Source of the DNA: JBBQZP01 sp038207585
GTDB taxonomy: Bacteria > Pseudomonadota > Alphaproteobacteria > Rhodobacterales > Rhodobacteraceae
Direction of reading: 5' to 3'
Assembly: GCA_038207585.1 (NCBI GenBank)
Contig: JBBQZP010000007.1
Span: 1 to 64,000, forward strand
DNA: 64,000 nt
In this document: piece after piece, positions 51,356 through 60,022 of the stretch
Numbering within the stretch: the stretch's first letter is position 1
How the letters are laid out: each line of letters opens with the position of its first letter
Notes under the pieces: generated by a model
Seen by the model: only the letters and a program-made list of their open reading frames with translations
Database searches by the model: none
Told to the model about the DNA's origin: nothing
Program-made: the position numbers and the translations under genes

Positions 51356-52379
51356 TGTCCGTTTCCTCCTTATTGGACTGATGAGCAGGTTTGGTCTGGT
51401 TGTTTCTCCAGCGGATCGAGTAGACCCCGATGCCGAACACCAAGGCGAGCGCCTGGATGATAGTTTGCGCCGAAAACGGCACCCCAACGGCCAATGCGAA
51501 CTGGCTGAGTTGATTAAGAAAGAAAGCTGCGATGACGGTCGAAATCGGAAAGCCGCGCCCGCCCAGAAGCGATGTGCCAGCCAGCACAACCACGGCGACC
51601 GAAGGCAACAGCAAGTCGTCACCCTGAAAGGCAGTAGGCTCTCGCGTGATGCCCGAAATCAGGATGCCCGCAACGCAGTAATGCAACTGGGCACAAACAT
51701 AGGCCATCGCCTGATAGCGCCGCACGTTCAGACCGGCGGCATGGGCTGCATTCGGGTTCGCGCCGATCATTTCAAACCTGCGGCCGACAACCGTTTTCTT
51801 GAGCACGAACGAAACCGCAATCAGGATCAACAGCGCGAACAACACCGAATTGGGGATACCTGCCGTTTTGCCAGCCGCAATGGTCGCCATAAGGGGCGTG
51901 GTGATCTTGGGCACGCCGCCTGACACGGCAAAGACAGCGCCATAGATCAACGCATTCACCCCGATTGTCGCGACAACCGCATTCAGGCGCATCACACCAA
52001 CCAGAAACCCGTTTATCGCCCCCGCCACGATGGCGCAGCCGATTGCAAAGAGAATGGCAGGAAACAGTTCGGCGTTGTTGCCTGCGGGAATGTGGGTGGT
52101 GATCACAACGGCCAGCGACACGCCACCCGCAAGCGACAAGTCAAAGCCGCCCTGCTGCACAACCAGCATCTGGCCCAACCCGACAATCGCGATGATCGCG
52201 GCAAACGGAAGACTGCCCATCAATCCGCCCGTGGATACGGCCGAAGGTGCGAAGATCAGGCATACGACAAGCAACGCTATGGTCGACGCAACAACCGTGA
52301 CAAACCCACGCGCCAGAGGCACGAACCGGGCCGTGTTAGCGTAGGCGTTCGCCACCGACTGTGTGCTTGCGTCTGTCAT
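51348..52379 (-). CDS. sugar-type ABC transporter permease (CUT2)
   Basis: A 343-residue permease with about nine hydrophobic segments. Typical motifs are MLVVQQGGFDLSLAGGVSLA (the DLSxG region), GAINGFLVGVMRLNAVVATIG and VLAGTSLLGGRGFPISTVIAAF. It is the separate partner of the ATPase-permease fusion. The start is between ATG 52400 and ATG 52379; neither has an ideal ribosome site, and I prefer 52379 because the extra residues (MDKRKIH) lie directly on AAGGGA. Co-transcribed with the binding protein. Confidence 0.85.
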   Translation of the reverse strand: MTDASTQSVANAYANTARFVPLARGFVTVVASTIALLVVCLIFAPSAVSTGGLMGSLPFAAIIAIVGLGQMLVVQQGGFDLSLAGGVSLAVVITTHIPAGNNAELFPAILFAIGCAIVAGAINGFLVGVMRLNAVVATIGVNALIYGAVFAVSGGVPKITTPLMATIAAGKTAGIPNSVLFALLILIAVSFVLKKTVVGRRFEMIGANPNAAHAAGLNVRRYQAMAYVCAQLHYCVAGILISGITREPTAFQGDDLLLPSVAVVVLAGTSLLGGRGFPISTVIAAFFLNQLSQFALAVGVPFSAQTIIQALALVFGIGVYSIRWRNNQTKPAHQSNKEETDNV

Positions 52380-52412
52380 GTGTATTTTTCTCTTGTCCAT
52401 TCCCTTTCAGGA

Positions 52413-53393
52413 TCAGGCGATTTCCAGGGTGACTTTCACGGCCTTGTCTGGCTGTTTGCCCAGATCATAGGCCGCCTTGGCATCGTCTATCTTGAAGCTG
52501 TGAGTCTGGATCGGCGACAAGTCGATGCCGGTTTTTTCAAGGAAACGGATTGCACCCGGCCACACACCGGGCGACCCTATGCAGCCCCGCACGGTCAGAT
52601 CCTTGATCTGGATTTTTCCAAGCTCGACAGGAAACTTTTGTCCGATGTTTATACCCACCATCGAAACGAACCCTTCGGGCCGGGCATAATCAAACACCCG
52701 CGCAAGAGACGCCGAATGGCCGGCCGCCTCGACCACCAGATCGGCGCCGCCCTTGGTCATTTCTTCAATTGCTTCGGACGGGTCGCCATCGGATGGGTCA
52801 ACCGTGCCATCCGCGCCCAGCCGCATCGCGATCTCGCGGCGCAGCGGCACCGGATCAACCACAATGACCCGCGCTCCCATGCCAATGGCGGCTGCTGCCG
52901 ACACAAGACCGATCGTGCCGCCACCCGAAACCACAACCGTTTGCGATGCATTGACGCCGCCGTGCCGCAGCACCGCATAGTATCCACAGGTAAAGGGTTC
53001 GATCAAAGCGCCCTTATAATCGTCCACCCCGTCGGGCAGTTTGTGCAGCCATTCCGGACGCGCGGCGAAATATTCGCGGTCGGCGCCGTCCATCGAAAAC
53101 CCGAAATGGTGAATCCGCTCCGGCGTGCGAATGACACATTCGCCTACCACGCGATCCCCAACCTTGAGCCCCTTGACGCCTTTGCCAACCTCGACAATCT
53201 CACCGACCCATTCATGGCCGGGCGTGACCGGTTAAGAGATCGGGATGATGTAATTGCCGGACAGCAATTCGTAATCCGAATGGCAGATGCCGACGCGGGT
53301 AGAGCGGATCATCACCTCATGTTCGGTGATGGACGGGCTTTGAACATCCGTGACGATCAGCTTGTTCGGCTCATCGAATATCAACGCTTTCAT
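52413..53393 (-). pseudogene. zinc-dependent alcohol dehydrogenase interrupted by an in-frame TAA
   Basis: Read through, the frame encodes a 326-residue medium-chain dehydrogenase: MKALIFDEPNKLIVTDVQSP, the catalytic-zinc region GICHSDYELLSGNYIIPIS, stop, PVTPGHEWVGEIVEVGKGV, and the cofactor motif VVVSGGGTIGLVSAAAAIG. The stop is the TAA at 53232-53234, at the position between PIS and PVTPGHE where an intact homologue should have one ordinary codon. Frame and similarity continue on both sides, so it is a single nonsense change. The part after it (from ~53150) lacks the first zinc ligand and would not be an active dehydrogenase by itself. Confidence 0.85.
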
Positions 53394-53413
53394 CACTCTC
53401 TCCCCTTTATGGC

Positions 53414-54439
53414 TCAGGCCACTTTTTCGATTGTGCCGCTTAGGGCGGATTTGAACACCGCCTCCAGAAGCGCGATGTTGTTGACCAGATGATCAGCCGT
53501 CACCGGATAAATCTCGGCACCCCGGACAGCGCGCGCGAACGACACAAGGTTGTCTTTGACGGGTTCGGCTTTGCCTACCTCGACCGTCGTGATCGGGCCC
53601 CCGGCCATGGCCGAGGTCACAATCCAGCCGTCTGGTGCCTCGACATGGGCCTTGTCGCGCACCTCGATCCAGCCTTTGGACCCATAGACCGCAAAGCGCG
53701 AAATGAACGGGTTGGCGAGAGATGCCGACACATAGGATGTCCCGCCGCCCTTGAATTTCACATAGGCCGCCACGGTATCGCCCTGCGGCAGATCTGATGA
53801 AAGCTGCTCACAGATACACAGCGCACTTTCCGCCGGTCCAAGCAGGCGCACCGACAGATCAAGCAGATGAATACCCGTGGCTGTCATGCCACCAGCGGGG
53901 GCCTGATCCGCCTTGAGCCGCCAGTTGTTGCGATCCAGCGAAACGAATTTATCGTGGCTGAAGTTGGATTCGATCTGATGGATGCGCCCCAGTTCACCGG
54001 CATCGGCCTTCGCAAGCAAATCGGCGATCGGCGGCTCCCACCGGCGCTCGTGCCCCATGCCAAGCACCAGCCCCGCGTTGGCGCAAAGTGCCACGGATTG
54101 TTCAGCCTCGGCCTTGTTCAGCGCCAGCGGCTTTTCGCAAAAGATATGTTTGCCAGCAGCTGCAGCCGCCTTGATCTGATCGGTGTGCAGGGAATGCGGC
54201 GTCGCAAGCACGACAGCCTCGACATTGGGATCATGCAGCGCGTCGGCATAATCGGACGACAGCGGAATGCCCTTGCTGTCGCACAGATCACGCACCGTCT
54301 CGACGTTCGGCTCTACAGCGCGCACGACCGTAATGTCATCCGGTGCTGAAGACAGCACAGCCAGCATTTTCTGGCCCCACCAGCCCATACCAACCAAAGC
54401 GATTTTGACAGGGCCGGATTTTTTGTCAGACCCAGCCAT
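53414..54439 (-). CDS. Gfo/Idh/MocA-family oxidoreductase
   Basis: A 341-residue NAD(P)-dependent dehydrogenase. The Rossmann start is VKIALVGMGWWGQKML, and the catalytic Lys is in HIFCEKPLALNKAEAEQSV; the substrate domain has GHERRWEPPIADLL, GGMTATGIHLLDLSVRLLG and SASLANPFISRF. The GGMTATGIHxLD region holds the catalytic His. Such enzymes oxidise polyols, inositols or sugar hydroxyls. ATG 54439 overlaps the YciI stop by one base. Together with the sugar-type importer it suggests that the imported compound is a cyclitol or glycoside that is oxidised first. Confidence 0.82.
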   Translation of the reverse strand: MAGSDKKSGPVKIALVGMGWWGQKMLAVLSSAPDDITVVRAVEPNVETVRDLCDSKGIPLSSDYADALHDPNVEAVVLATPHSLHTDQIKAAAAAGKHIFCEKPLALNKAEAEQSVALCANAGLVLGMGHERRWEPPIADLLAKADAGELGRIHQIESNFSHDKFVSLDRNNWRLKADQAPAGGMTATGIHLLDLSVRLLGPAESALCICEQLSSDLPQGDTVAAYVKFKGGGTSYVSASLANPFISRFAVYGSKGWIEVRDKAHVEAPDGWIVTSAMAGGPITTVEVGKAEPVKDNLVSFARAVRGAEIYPVTADHLVNNIALLEAVFKSALSGTIEKVA

Positions 54440-54723
54440 CAGCGATTGTCCACGCGCTTGGAAAACGGCCGGATTGATACGGTTTTCCAAAGGCCCACTT
54501 TGGCGAACGGGTCGGCTGCGTTGAAGGCCACAACCTCGGCCAGCGCATCGGCCTCGATCACAAAGCAACTGCCGATCATGGTTTCTTCGTCATCAGCCAG
54601 AAGCGGGCCCGAAATGACGGTCTTGACCGGCGCAGACCCGAGGTAATCCTTGTGCGCCTCATAATTGGCAAGCCGCTTTTCGACGGCGCCATCGTGGTCA
54701 AGACAATGAATGACGTAGTGCAT
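54439..54723 (-). CDS. YciI-like protein
   Basis: A 94-residue YciI-family (dimeric ferredoxin-like) protein: MHYVIHCLDHDGAVEKRLAN, HKDYLGSA, ISGPLLADDEETMIGSCFVI and FNAADPFAKVGLWKTVSIRP. The Asp in NAADPF and an N-terminal His are the usual active-site candidates. Known functions are few; some relatives act in ring cleavage or dehalogenation. The true start is the ATG at 54723; the longer frame is a shadow. It overlaps the Gfo/Idh gene (TGATG). Confidence 0.8.
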   Translation of the reverse strand: MHYVIHCLDHDGAVEKRLANYEAHKDYLGSAPVKTVISGPLLADDEETMIGSCFVIEADALAEVVAFNAADPFAKVGLWKTVSIRPFSKRVDNR

Positions 54724-54745
54724 GAAGCCTGTCCTTGTTTCGGTC

Positions 54746-55816
54746 CTAGGAAGGGATGATCTTGCGGGCGCGCAGTTCGTCAAACACGTCGGTGAAACTG
54801 GCGGGCGTGGTCTGATAGGTGTCGTAGCCAAGCACCCGGCTATTGGTCATATCGGTGAAACATTCGATATCGCGGCCAAGGTCGGCATCGCTGTGCCACC
54901 AGGATGCAAGTTTGCCCACGGGTATGTCCTGAAGCCCATGTTTGGCCACGATTTCCGCCCAGATTGCGGGCGCATCTGCCATCTGGGTTTCCAGCGGTGT
55001 CGGATGGCCGGGGTACTGCGCTGCCTCCAGCCCGAAGTAGTTTGCGATCTGTTGCCAGAGCCAGGTCCAGCGGAAAATGTCGCCGTTGACCGTGTTGAAG
55101 GGCGTATTTGCCGCCTCTGGCGTGGTGGCGGCCCACAGCAGTTGCGCGGCCACGATACGCGCATCCGACACATCGGTGGCGGCCTTGAACTGTTCGGGCG
55201 AGCCGGGATAGACAAAAGGCCGCCCAGTGTGTTTGCAGATTGACGCATAGACGGCCAGCGTCACAGCCATGTTCATGGCGTTGCCGATCACCAGCCCGAT
55301 CATCGTGTGCGGGCGGTGCACGGACCAGTTGAAGCCCTGCTTCTTTGCCATCTCGAACAGCACATCTTCCTGTGCGTAATAGAAATTCGGCCCCGGCAGG
55401 CGCGGGCTGCTTTCAAGGAACGGCGTGTAGGGTGTGAACTTGGCATAATCATCGAACGAGCCGAGATAGTGTTTCAGCCCCGTTACAAGTGCTGCGTGCT
55501 GGATGGGCGCTTGCGCGATACCGTCAAACAGGTTGCGGATCATCAACGCGTTGACGCGAACGTTTTCATCCTCATTGGCCTCACGGGACCATGTGCAATA
55601 GAAAACATGGGTAACATCCTGCGCTGCGGCCAGTGCAACCTTGGTCGCGGCCGCATTCTTGAGATCGGCCGCGATGTGACGGTCCGAAAAATCCAGATCA
55701 GCAGCGCCGCGCGACAGGGTCACGACAGTCCAGCCATGCTCTTTCAGCAGGCGGCCGGTATAGCTGCCAGACAGGCCTGTTGCGCCAACGATAAGAGCGG
55801 TGTTCTTTGCGGTCAT
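54746..55816 (-). CDS. PRISE-like SDR (progesterone 5-beta-reductase/iridoid synthase-like) reductase
   Basis: A 356-residue extended short-chain dehydrogenase. The cofactor motif is LIVGATGLSGSYTGRLL. Typical of this branch are TGLKHYLGSFDDYAK, with the Lys of the altered catalytic triad, and NFYYAQEDVLFEMAKKQGFNWSVHRPHTMIG, quoted here in two parts around YAQED. The YxxxD-type change instead of YxxxK marks enone 1,4-reductases. It could reduce an enone formed during breakdown of a cyclic substrate. Gene spacing puts it in the leftward operon. Confidence 0.8.
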   Translation of the reverse strand: MTAKNTALIVGATGLSGSYTGRLLKEHGWTVVTLSRGAADLDFSDRHIAADLKNAAATKVALAAAQDVTHVFYCTWSREANEDENVRVNALMIRNLFDGIAQAPIQHAALVTGLKHYLGSFDDYAKFTPYTPFLESSPRLPGPNFYYAQEDVLFEMAKKQGFNWSVHRPHTMIGLVIGNAMNMAVTLAVYASICKHTGRPFVYPGSPEQFKAATDVSDARIVAAQLLWAATTPEAANTPFNTVNGDIFRWTWLWQQIANYFGLEAAQYPGHPTPLETQMADAPAIWAEIVAKHGLQDIPVGKLASWWHSDADLGRDIECFTDMTNSRVLGYDTYQTTPASFTDVFDELRARKIIPS

Positions 55817-55847
55817 GGATTGAGACTTTCGTTTTATTGTAGATATT

Positions 55848-56915
55848 TCAAGTTGTTACAATAATTTTCAGATGCTCGCCTGCGGGGTCGAGCAGGGCCT
55901 CGAAACCCTTTGACACAACATCTTTTGCGTCGATCCGCGCGGTGATCACCTTTTCGACAGGAAAGGTGCCCGCCGCAATCATGCCTGCGATGCGCGGCCA
56001 GATTTGCGTCGGGTAGCACCATGTCGCCTCGAGTGTGATGTCTTTGAGCGCCCACAGCATCGCGTCGATGCTGGCGGGTTTCATATGCAGACCAACCTGT
56101 ACGACGCGGCCCTGACGGCGCACCGCCAGCACGCAGGTGTTCAGCGACACCTCAAGCCCGACACACTCCAACGCGACATCGACACCGACTCCTTCTTCGG
56201 TCAGATCGGCAACCGCGGTCAGGAGCTTGCCGCCTGCGGGATCAATGACTTGGGCAAAGGGCGCGATGTCCTTGATGATCCGGCGGCGGTTCGGGTTTGG
56301 CTCTGACACGATGATGACAGCCGCACCGGCAGCCTTTGCCGCCAGAACCGTCAACGCACCAATCGGTCCGGCACCAGAGACAAGCACCGTCGATCCAGCC
56401 GTCACGCCGCCCCGGTCAACCCCGTAGAGTGCAACGGCAGCAGGCTCGATCATTGCGGCCTGTTCGTTGGTGATACTGTCAGGAACGGGTTGCGCGTTGT
56501 AATCCTTGATCACCGCCTTTTCGGCCATTCCACCCCAAGCCCAGCTTAGTCCGACACAGCCCATCGAGGGCGACAGATGATAAAGCCCGCGCTTGCCGTA
56601 ATAATCATTGCGCGGCGACAAAAGCGGCTGGATCGAGATCCGATCCCCGGCGCGCACATGGCTTACGTCATCGCCCACGGCCAGCACCCTGGCAGAAAAC
56701 TCGTGTCCCAGAATTTGCGGGTTGGTCGCGCCTGTGTAGATATGCGGCTTGACCGGGGTCACGATCGGGCCTGCAAGGTATTCGTGCAAATCGGTTCCGC
56801 AAATCCCGGTGACAAAGGGCGCGATCAAGACATCATCTGCAGCCAACTGGCCCGACGGCTCGGGCACATCCTCGACACGGATATCTTTTGCTGCGTGGAA
56901 ACGAACCGCTCTCAT
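55848..56915 (-). CDS. zinc-dependent medium-chain alcohol dehydrogenase, butanediol dehydrogenase-like
   Basis: A 355-residue dehydrogenase. Catalytic-zinc ligands are in VTGICGTDLHEYL and NPQILGHEFSARVLAVGDD. The four-Cys structural-zinc loop is replaced by SPRNDYYGKRGLYHLSPSMGCVG, which is common in (R,R)-butanediol and sorbitol-type dehydrogenases. The cofactor motif is VLVSGAGPIGALTVLAA. It stands at the promoter-proximal end of the leftward operon and overlaps a 41-codon reading frame by four bases. Probably oxidises a hydroxyl of the imported compound. Confidence 0.85.
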   Translation of the reverse strand: MRAVRFHAAKDIRVEDVPEPSGQLAADDVLIAPFVTGICGTDLHEYLAGPIVTPVKPHIYTGATNPQILGHEFSARVLAVGDDVSHVRAGDRISIQPLLSPRNDYYGKRGLYHLSPSMGCVGLSWAWGGMAEKAVIKDYNAQPVPDSITNEQAAMIEPAAVALYGVDRGGVTAGSTVLVSGAGPIGALTVLAAKAAGAAVIIVSEPNPNRRRIIKDIAPFAQVIDPAGGKLLTAVADLTEEGVGVDVALECVGLEVSLNTCVLAVRRQGRVVQVGLHMKPASIDAMLWALKDITLEATWCYPTQIWPRIAGMIAAGTFPVEKVITARIDAKDVVSKGFEALLDPAGEHLKIIVTT

Positions 56916-57037
56916 AGGTCAGACCCCAATCCTGCCTGAAATCCAGACATGACATGGGCGACATCGCGAGACGCCTTAGGCAGGCTCACCCGTGCCGGAA
57001 CTGATCGTGCAACTGCATCAGATGAGACAGTGGCCAT
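56912..57037 (-). CDS. possible 41-residue leader peptide or small protein
   Basis: A short frame, MATVSSDAVARSVPARVSLP followed by KASRDVAHVMSGFQAGLGSDL, runs from ATG 57037 (or 57043) to a TGA that overlaps the dehydrogenase start as ATGA. GGGAGGG lies six bases upstream of the ATG at 57037, a better ribosome site than the dehydrogenase itself has. It could be a translated leader that couples translation of the operon, or the trimmed end of a lost gene. No family recognised. Confidence 0.4.
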   Translation of the reverse strand: MATVSSDAVARSVPARVSLPKASRDVAHVMSGFQAGLGSDL

Positions 57038-57043
57038 GTGCAT

Positions 57044-57195
57044 CCCTCCCAAGACTCGTGTCCGCTGAGCCTGAGCATAGCAAAGCGTATTTCCTGCGAG
57101 CGGCCTAATTTCTCCGCTTCGAATAAATTACAAACATGGCCTCGGGATCGAACTGCTAGATACGATCAGCACGTCGCTGCCAGTGGAGGGAAGTC
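57044..57195. promoter_or_regulatory. divergent promoter region of the hydroxyquinol operon
   Basis: This 152-base gap is AT-rich around CGAATAAATTACAAAC (57120-57135). It contains an imperfect inverted repeat, CGAGCGG (57097-57103) and CCGCTTCG (57114-57121), with an AT-rich centre, a candidate operator. GGAGGG precedes the rightward start. The putative winged-helix/solute-binding regulator encoded at 58101-59849 is the best candidate to bind here. Confidence 0.45.
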
Positions 57196-58089
57196 ATGGG
57201 CGAAAGCAATCATCGGGTTGGCTGGATCGGCGCCGGCAAAATGGGTGGCCCCATGATCCAGAACCTGCTTGCCAACGCAGTGCCTGTCTGTGTCTCGGAC
57301 CCGGATGTAAGCGCTGTGGCCGCAGCCACGGCGAAGGGCGCGACTGCGGCTGCCACGCTTGCCGACATGGCCCAGATGGACATTGTGTTTTCAACCCTGC
57401 CGAATGACGCAGCCCTTGTTGCCGTTGTCGGCGGAGCGCCGGGTCAAAAAGGGCTGGTGGACGTTCTCGCCCCGGGTTCGGTCTATGTTGACATGAGCAC
57501 GGTGTCGCCGGAAGCATCCGCGACAGCCGGGGATCTTCTTCAGATCGCGGGCATCCTGTACCTGCGGGCCCCCCTGTCTGGCAGCACAGTGATGGCGGAA
57601 AATGCGACCCTGACCGTTCTGGCGTCGGGGAGCGAGCAGGCGTGGCAATCCGTGCTTCCATATCTGAAAATGGTATCGCATCGTCAGTATCACTTGGGTT
57701 CCGGGGACGAGGCTCGCTACATGAAACTGGTGATCAACACGATTGTCGGCGGCATGTCGGCGCTTCTGGCGGAGGCGCTGTCTCTTGGGCAAAGCGGTGG
57801 TCTTACGCGGGCCAGCATGATGGAGGTCATCGGCGAAAGTGCCGTCGCCTCGCCCCTTCTCAAGTACAAGACAGCTACAGTCGTTGCCGATGATTTTGAC
57901 CCGGCCTTTACGGTTGTTCAGATGATTAAGGACCTTACCCTGATCAGTGACGCCGCGCGCGCAAAGGGTGTGCCATTGCTGACGACCGGGCTTATTCTTG
58001 AACAATACCGCGCTGCCGCGAACGCGGGCTTGAAAGATGCGGATTTCTTCGCTTTGGTGAAATGGCACTCAGACATGTCTTCGAAATAG
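57196..58089 (+). CDS. 3-hydroxyisobutyrate dehydrogenase-family oxidoreductase
   Basis: A 297-residue beta-hydroxyacid dehydrogenase. The Rossmann motif is VGWIGAGKMGGPMIQNLL, followed by VFSTLPNDAALVAV, the substrate motif YVDMSTVSPEASATAG, LRAPLSGSTVMAENATLTVL and the catalytic Lys in YMKLVINTIVGGMSALLAEAL. The family includes tartronate semialdehyde reductases and 3-hydroxyisobutyrate dehydrogenases. It is divergent from the hydroxyquinol operon and in one operon with the regulator-like gene that follows. Confidence 0.85.
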   Translation: MGESNHRVGWIGAGKMGGPMIQNLLANAVPVCVSDPDVSAVAAATAKGATAAATLADMAQMDIVFSTLPNDAALVAVVGGAPGQKGLVDVLAPGSVYVDMSTVSPEASATAGDLLQIAGILYLRAPLSGSTVMAENATLTVLASGSEQAWQSVLPYLKMVSHRQYHLGSGDEARYMKLVINTIVGGMSALLAEALSLGQSGGLTRASMMEVIGESAVASPLLKYKTATVVADDFDPAFTVVQMIKDLTLISDAARAKGVPLLTTGLILEQYRAAANAGLKDADFFALVKWHSDMSSK

Positions 58090-58100
58090 GAAAACCGGGC

Positions 58101-59849
58101 GTGCAGAAAAAGGCCACTTTCCACGCCGCCGAACCCGAGCTTACAAGCCACGAGCTATCCCGCATCGTGGATTTCTTGCGCAAACTGCGCGCGCCTTTTG
58201 ACTCCGGGCTGCCGACTGCCAAGCCGGATGTCTACTGGAACATCGTGCTAGAGCTTGTAGATGCGCAACTGCGTCACAAACCGATCGACAAATCTGGCCT
58301 GATCACGCTGGCCGGCGTGCCTTACAGCACCGGTAACCGCATGGTCACCCGCATGATCGAGGACGCCTTGATCCGGCAAATTCCGCGCGGAAACGGCCTG
58401 AAAACCCACTTCGTCGAACCGACAGATGACCTGCTGCGCGCGTTCATGTCCTATGCAACGCATGTCAAACAGCATCTGGCCAAGACCTTTGGCCTGCGCA
58501 AAGGCACCGAGGCGAACGAGTATTACTTCGGCGGAAGTTATTTTGCAGCGCAGATCATCTCACCGATCAAAAGTGATGACATGGCGGACCAGGTGCCGAA
58601 CGACATCCGGTTTCTGCTGAATGACGACAACTACTTCACCTCCATGCGCAATATGTGGTCGGACTTCCGCAACGATCTGGGTAGAAAAAGCAGTTTTGAA
58701 CTGCAGCGCCTGCCAGACCTTTACAAGAATTCACGCAAGGTCTTTACCGCCACCGCGCCCACGCATGATGTTGTATCCATCAATATGCCATGGCTGGGCG
58801 ACTTTGCCGAAAAGGGCTACCTCACTCCGCTGGACGAATTGGTGAATGATGCCGCGATCAATCCGCTGGATTTTCATCCCTCGGTCTGGGGCACGGGTAA
58901 CTGGAACGGCACGCAATACGGTATTCCGCTGTATTGCACGATTGAAATTCTGGCCGCCCGCCGCGACCTTTTTGACGACCGGGGGCTGATCTACCCAAAG
59001 ACATTCGACGAAACAATCAGCGCGGCAAAGGCGCTGCATGATCCTGAGAACGAATTCTATGGCATTGCCTGGAACGGCCAGCGTGGCATGCCGATTGCAA
59101 ATTCGTTCATGTTCTTTCTTGCCGCATGTCAGAAAACAATCATCGACATGCCGCTACACAATCAGGAAAGTTGGCATTTTGATCAGTTCGAAAAACTGAA
59201 ACTGCAGATCAATACTGACGATGCGCTGGAAGTGATCGACTACATGAAACAGCTTGTCGTCTATTCGCCGCCCGATATTGCGAATGTCGATTGGGAAAAG
59301 CGCATCAACTATTTCATGTCGGGAAGTGTCGGGCTGGCCTATTGCTGGACAATGCGTGCCGCCCGGTTCGAGCATGAGCTCAGTTCACGGGTTGCGCGGA
59401 GGGTCACATATTTACCGCCGCCGTCGCGCCGCGGACAGCGGGTTGCAGCCCCGATCGGCGGGTTTTTGATGACCATTCCTTCCAACGTGTCGCCGTCCCG
59501 CCGACGCAAGATCATGAATGCAATCGCCTGGATGGTGTCACCCGAGGCGATGAAAGCCCATGTCAAAAACGGGTTTCCCGTAGCTCCACGGTTTTCCGTC
59601 TGCGCAGATCCGGAAGCGATGGCGTCGTCTCCGATTGTCAGCATGGTAGATCGCATGGCGCGCCGGAACGAACTGGTAACCTGGGCCCGGCCGCCGGTGC
59701 CACAGTTCAGCATGATTGAAAGGGCGTTAGGGCTCGAAATCCACAGCGCTGTTTTTGATGGCAAACCCGCGCGAAAGGCGCTGCGGGATGCTGAAAACGC
59801 GATCTTTTTACAGGCGAAGGAGCAGGCTTCAGGGCCTTTCCGGGCATGA
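58101..59849 (+). CDS. winged-helix protein fused to a family-1 ABC solute-binding fold: putative one-component regulator
   Basis: About 582 residues from GTG 58101, with AGGAAAA upstream; the ATG at 58062 would overlap the previous gene by 28 bases. There is no signal peptide or membrane segment. Residues ~10-130 are helical and include a MarR-like winged helix (DKSGLITLAGVPYSTGNRMV, TRMIEDALIRQIPRGNG, wing LKTHFVEPTDDLL). From ~150 to 560 the sequence is a type II solute-binding fold: THDVVSINMPWLGDFAEKGY, LTPLDELVND, YGIPLYCTIEILAARRDLFD, TFDETISAAKALHDPENEFY, QRVAAPIGGFLMTIPSNVSP and MNAIAWMVSPEAMKAHVKNG. Binding proteins of ABC importers are normally exported; here the fold should sit in the cytoplasm as an effector domain. 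I infer a regulator of the divergent catabolic operon. I know no named family with this architecture. Confidence 0.75.
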   Translation: MQKKATFHAAEPELTSHELSRIVDFLRKLRAPFDSGLPTAKPDVYWNIVLELVDAQLRHKPIDKSGLITLAGVPYSTGNRMVTRMIEDALIRQIPRGNGLKTHFVEPTDDLLRAFMSYATHVKQHLAKTFGLRKGTEANEYYFGGSYFAAQIISPIKSDDMADQVPNDIRFLLNDDNYFTSMRNMWSDFRNDLGRKSSFELQRLPDLYKNSRKVFTATAPTHDVVSINMPWLGDFAEKGYLTPLDELVNDAAINPLDFHPSVWGTGNWNGTQYGIPLYCTIEILAARRDLFDDRGLIYPKTFDETISAAKALHDPENEFYGIAWNGQRGMPIANSFMFFLAACQKTIIDMPLHNQESWHFDQFEKLKLQINTDDALEVIDYMKQLVVYSPPDIANVDWEKRINYFMSGSVGLAYCWTMRAARFEHELSSRVARRVTYLPPPSRRGQRVAAPIGGFLMTIPSNVSPSRRRKIMNAIAWMVSPEAMKAHVKNGFPVAPRFSVCADPEAMASSPIVSMVDRMARRNELVTWARPPVPQFSMIERALGLEIHSAVFDGKPARKALRDAENAIFLQAKEQASGPFRA

Positions 59850-60022
59850 TACGCAAAGCGCCTGGTTTGAATTGCGAAACGCGGGCAGTTGTCACCCTCT
59901 TTGTCTGAGGATACGAGAGCGGTGATGCGTTTATCAGGGTGTCCATTTTCCCCGGTTAAGCACATCTTCACACCGTATTGCACGGGCTCGTCTACCAAGA
60001 TTTCGCAGGTTTGGGATAATCC

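Noticed and set aside
53150..53234. The in-frame TAA as a recoded sense codon
   Set aside because: Known recoding in bacteria uses TGA (selenocysteine) or TAG (pyrrolysine). No structure or partner gene supports read-through of TAA, so a nonsense mutation is the simpler reading.
58062..59849. The solute-binding fold protein as an ordinary exported ABC binding protein
   Set aside because: No signal peptide at any possible start, ~130 extra N-terminal residues with a winged-helix pattern, and no permease or ATPase gene beside it.
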